A stretch of DNA of 64,000 nucleotides. Source: Pedobacter sp. ASV28 (lineage in GTDB: Bacteria > Bacteroidota > Bacteroidia > Sphingobacteriales > Sphingobacteriaceae). The notes beneath the pieces were generated by a model. The model saw only the letters and a list, made by a program, of their open reading frames with translations, made no database searches and was not told the origin of the DNA. Position numbers and translations under genes: made by a program. The stretch is from NCBI RefSeq assembly GCF_016428855.1, contig NZ_JAELTN010000003.1:81348-145347 (forward strand), written 5' to 3'. This document shows positions 62,801 to 64,000 of the stretch, in pieces; position 1 is the first letter of the stretch; the number at the start of each line of letters is the position of its first letter.

Positions 62801-63575
62801 GTTTATCGTTTACCCAGACTTTCACTGAGCCAGAAACACCAATGCGTAGTTGTGCATCGAGTTCAGATGGTGAATTCACAAAAGTTTGGGCAAATATAAT
62901 GGAGTTGTAGGGATCATCGTAATAGGTGAAATCAAACCACTTGTCCTTTTTGGTATAGGGAACGTTTCTCCAGCCAAATTCCGGATTTTTCTTTCCCTTG
63001 AATACGGCATCGGCTTTGGGTTGGTTTAACACCTCGTAATTTTTATCGAAGCCGCTGGTAGAAATATTTTCAAACACACTGGTAACCTGCCAAAGGTCAA
63101 GGCTGCCTATTTGAGCATAGGCTTTATTGGCCTCTGCTATTTTTTTGCTATTTTGATAGTGTTTGCCAATAACAGAATAGGCCATGGCCCTTAGGGAACC
63201 ATCGTAATTGGTGTTTTTAATGATCTGGTTCATCAATTCAAGGGTGGCCGGTGTTACTTTTTTGTAACTATTGTTAACGGCGGGACTTCTCCATAAAGCA
63301 AACAGATAAGGTTCCGGGTCTTTTGAGGCCAAATAGAATTTTTGAAAATATTGAAAAGCTTCACTGTCCGATTGCTCAAGCTCAGCAATTAAGCTTAACG
63401 ATAAATTAGCTTCATTGGCAGTTGCCGGGTGGGCAGCCAATTCTTTAAAGCCTTTTTTTGCATTTTCTACGTCGTTTTTGAAAAAACTTTCCCAGGCACT
63501 TTTTGAATTGGTTTGTGCATTGGAAGAAAGGAAAAACAGAAATGAGATAGATAATAAATAGATAGTTTTCTTCAT
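59844..63575 (-). CDS. Large secreted TPR / DUF3857 / transglutaminase protein
   Basis: This protein of about 1243 residues from ATG 63575 (MKKTIYLLSISFLFFLSSNAQ, a clear signal peptide) has six extra residues if an upstream ATG at 63593 is used. The first 330 residues are alpha-helical, with a jelly-roll-like insert (SVKVWVNDKLIISQAEERN). TPR-type repeats extend to about residue 640 (YDKAEEYLSKAIALAPSQ, AEEAYKKCLALNPNNYD). A DUF3857 domain (about 665-890) precedes a transglutaminase core with the intact catalytic motif RIGDCKDVSTLF and FNHCIAKA. The final part is a DUF3858-like beta domain. The substrates are unknown. It is a distant relative of the two DUF3857 proteins at the left end of the window but much longer. 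Confidence 0.9.
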   Translation of the reverse strand: MKKTIYLLSISFLFFLSSNAQTNSKSAWESFFKNDVENAKKGFKELAAHPATANEANLSLSLIAELEQSDSEAFQYFQKFYLASKDPEPYLFALWRSPAVNNSYKKVTPATLELMNQIIKNTNYDGSLRAMAYSVIGKHYQNSKKIAEANKAYAQIGSLDLWQVTSVFENISTSGFDKNYEVLNQPKADAVFKGKKNPEFGWRNVPYTKKDKWFDFTYYDDPYNSIIFAQTFVNSPSELDAQLRIGVSGSVKVWVNDKLIISQAEERNNDLDSYISTLKLHTGYNRILVQIGESYANNSNFLLRITDKDGHPIQDLTSVNEYQAYKKEKDFTAQPVIPKAYAYFQKLVAADSNNYLNHLLLAKLYLRDDIIFESRNILEKLKSKFPESTYLNTLMILLHSKEDNRTGVETLQENIKTADPESTYALQLLFNDYLNQQDYNKVDEVINKLEKRYGENEDVIAKKIKLAGKRNEHEKTIALVEKAYKKWPDNKSFAYIKYIIEKEVKKNAQANQIIKKYVSENDDYEYAKFLATSYLNKGDVKSGVEVYLQEIKDDPVGGGIYRDLAENYYDLQKYDKAEEYLSKAIALAPSQSHYYKMLGLIYEAKKETAKAEEAYKKCLALNPNNYDAIESLRKLKKSKNVFDYFEQPDVANLIKNAPKLQDYPDDHVVILNEEVQTVVYEDGGSEEKHFYITKILTQKGLEELKEYAIPYDNDQSLSIEVAETIKPNGTKTPAEQNKNNLVFTNLEVGDVINIRYKLRNYNVGSLASHFWDSFYFTHGNPYVNTKYSLLISKNKKFNFKFSKTAIEAKKTSADEFDLYTWEAKNQSALLYEDKMPPMDDVTNILYISTIPDWNFVANWYHNIATAKARSSYEIKTLVNELFAGQKLNDLQKIRKIYHYITQNIAYSSVSFRQSGIVPQNPATVINTRIGDCKDVSTLFLAMCKEVGIDAELVLVKTRDNGQHTLLLPSIDFNHCIAKAKINGKDYFVELTSSSLPFTSFYNSDLNSPILEINTNTNLLSKLNPSNRVSNHVNYVNHIVIKDNDMIINESNFCTGASASMIRNSYRHLSNKDQLKKMKEHLSYEYPENEAVSLSFTNLDPKLAQSDTLKAISSYKLLKVCKPVAGMSIFSLPWTTAVAASSLTVTDPRHFGIDLTQLFWSDKNNEQINLVLPVGKKLIEAVKPLSIDNDYFTYTLNSTLIGNKVVINRELIFKKDFVTKEKVNEFNALYKKVAESDHQQLAIK

Positions 63576-63652
63576 GTTCCAATAATAAAACATTTTTACT
63601 ATTCATCTATTTCTGTTTCGCTAAAAATTACCAACAAAATGGAGAAATGTTA

Positions 63653-64000
63653 TTAACTGTTACGTTTTAGTATTTGTTGTGCCAAATCAAACAGGTGATC
63701 TTTTTTTTCCTTGGGCACGGTAATTTGGTCCAGGGCCTCAAAGGCTATGGTGGCATACCGGTCCATTTCCTTTTCGGCCAATTCCCGTACCTTTAGTTCA
63801 TCGAAAATTTTTCTGACGGCATCAATTTTAACCTCGCTGTTTATGTTGGCAACTTCAATCCAGTGCTGAAGTTGCTGAAGCTGGGCTTCATTAGCTAGTT
63901 TTAGTGCACTGAGTAGCAGTAGGGTCTTTTTGTTGGCAATAATGTCGCCACCTACCTGTTTGCCAAATTTTTCGGGATCTCCATATACATCTAAAATATC
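63653..64000 (-). CDS. Polyprenyl synthetase (isoprenyl diphosphate synthase), C-terminal part
   Basis: This gene was read from the reverse strand. A frame of 115 codons runs from the window edge to a TAA at 63653-63655. It begins DILDVYGDPEKFGKQVGGDI, then IANKKTLLLLSAL. This is the stretch right after the second Asp-rich motif (DDILD) of trans-isoprenyl diphosphate synthases and includes the conserved GKQVGGDI-NKKT block. The enzyme condenses isopentenyl diphosphate units for quinone or carrier-lipid side chains in the cytoplasm. The N-terminal two thirds lie outside the window. The next gene on the same strand starts 77 nt downstream of its stop. Confidence 0.9.
   Translation of the reverse strand, partial: DILDVYGDPEKFGKQVGGDIIANKKTLLLLSALKLANEAQLQQLQHWIEVANINSEVKIDAVRKIFDELKVRELAEKEMDRYATIAFEALDQITVPKEKKDHLFDLAQQILKRNS

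Noticed and set aside
1..64000. CRISPR arrays, tRNA/rRNA genes, insertion sequences or prophage
   Set aside because: No regularly spaced repeats, cloverleaf genes, transposase or phage genes were recognised in reading both strands. The alginate locus has no flanking mobility genes.

Overview
The window is AT-rich DNA from a Bacteroidota genome, most likely Sphingobacteriaceae (Pedobacter-like). Support comes from SusC/SusD pairs, GLPGLI-family proteins, DUF3857/transglutaminase proteins, a T9SS type A C-terminal domain, many short lipoboxes, and promoters of the Bacteroidota form (a TTG/TTTG element about 17-20 nt upstream of TAnnTTTG) in place of E. coli-type -35/-10 boxes. The species call is inference.

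Layout. 1-6.2 kb (minus strand): two DUF3857-type secreted proteins, a metallophosphoesterase fused to a PQQ-like propeller, and two small Cys-containing lipoproteins. 6.6-8.1 kb: guaB. 8.5-11.5 kb: a stand-alone TonB-dependent receptor preceded by a 30-codon leader ORF with four consecutive Cys codons. 11.5-18.1 kb: housekeeping and accessory genes (LOG-family hydrolase, DUF421 protein, acyl-CoA carboxylase beta subunit, MORN-like protein, M19 dipeptidase, trxB). 18.3-25.4 kb: GH20 hexosaminidase, PliI-type lysozyme inhibitor, DUF922 protease, ECF sigma factor with a membrane partner, dicarboxylate/glutamate symporter and a tandem pair of paralogous small membrane-anchored proteins.

25.6-50.4 kb is a large alginate-utilisation locus, all on the plus strand. 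It encodes a jelly-roll lyase lipoprotein, a lectin-like secreted protein, a T9SS-exported protein, a sialate-O-acetylesterase-family enzyme, a GntR/FadR regulator, a PL17 oligoalginate lyase, KdgF, a second esterase, a beta-helix protein, an MFS hexuronate-type transporter, an SDR reductase, SusC, SusD, a repeat-containing surface glycan-binding lipoprotein and two PL6 lyases. Three promoters in the locus (before the first lyase, before gntR and before susC) carry paired TTGGTnnACCAA palindromes. The first palindrome of each pair is fused to the -7 element, which predicts one GntR-controlled regulon. In the inferred pathway, surface lyases and esterases cut and deacetylate alginate, SusCD imports oligomers, PL17 releases unsaturated uronate, KdgF linearises it and the SDR reduces it to KDG. 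KDG kinase and KDPG aldolase are not in the window.

50.6-58.5 kb holds a BlaI-type repressor with an M56 (BlaR1-like) membrane protease, a DinB protein, nudK, and a minus-strand operon of two GLPGLI proteins (one frameshifted) and an outer-membrane beta-barrel protein. TCGTA/TACGA half-sites with matching spacing lie before blaI and before the GLPGLI genes, linking them as a probable regulon. 58.7-64 kb: rplU-rpmA, a large TPR/DUF3857/transglutaminase protein and the 3' end of a polyprenyl synthetase gene.
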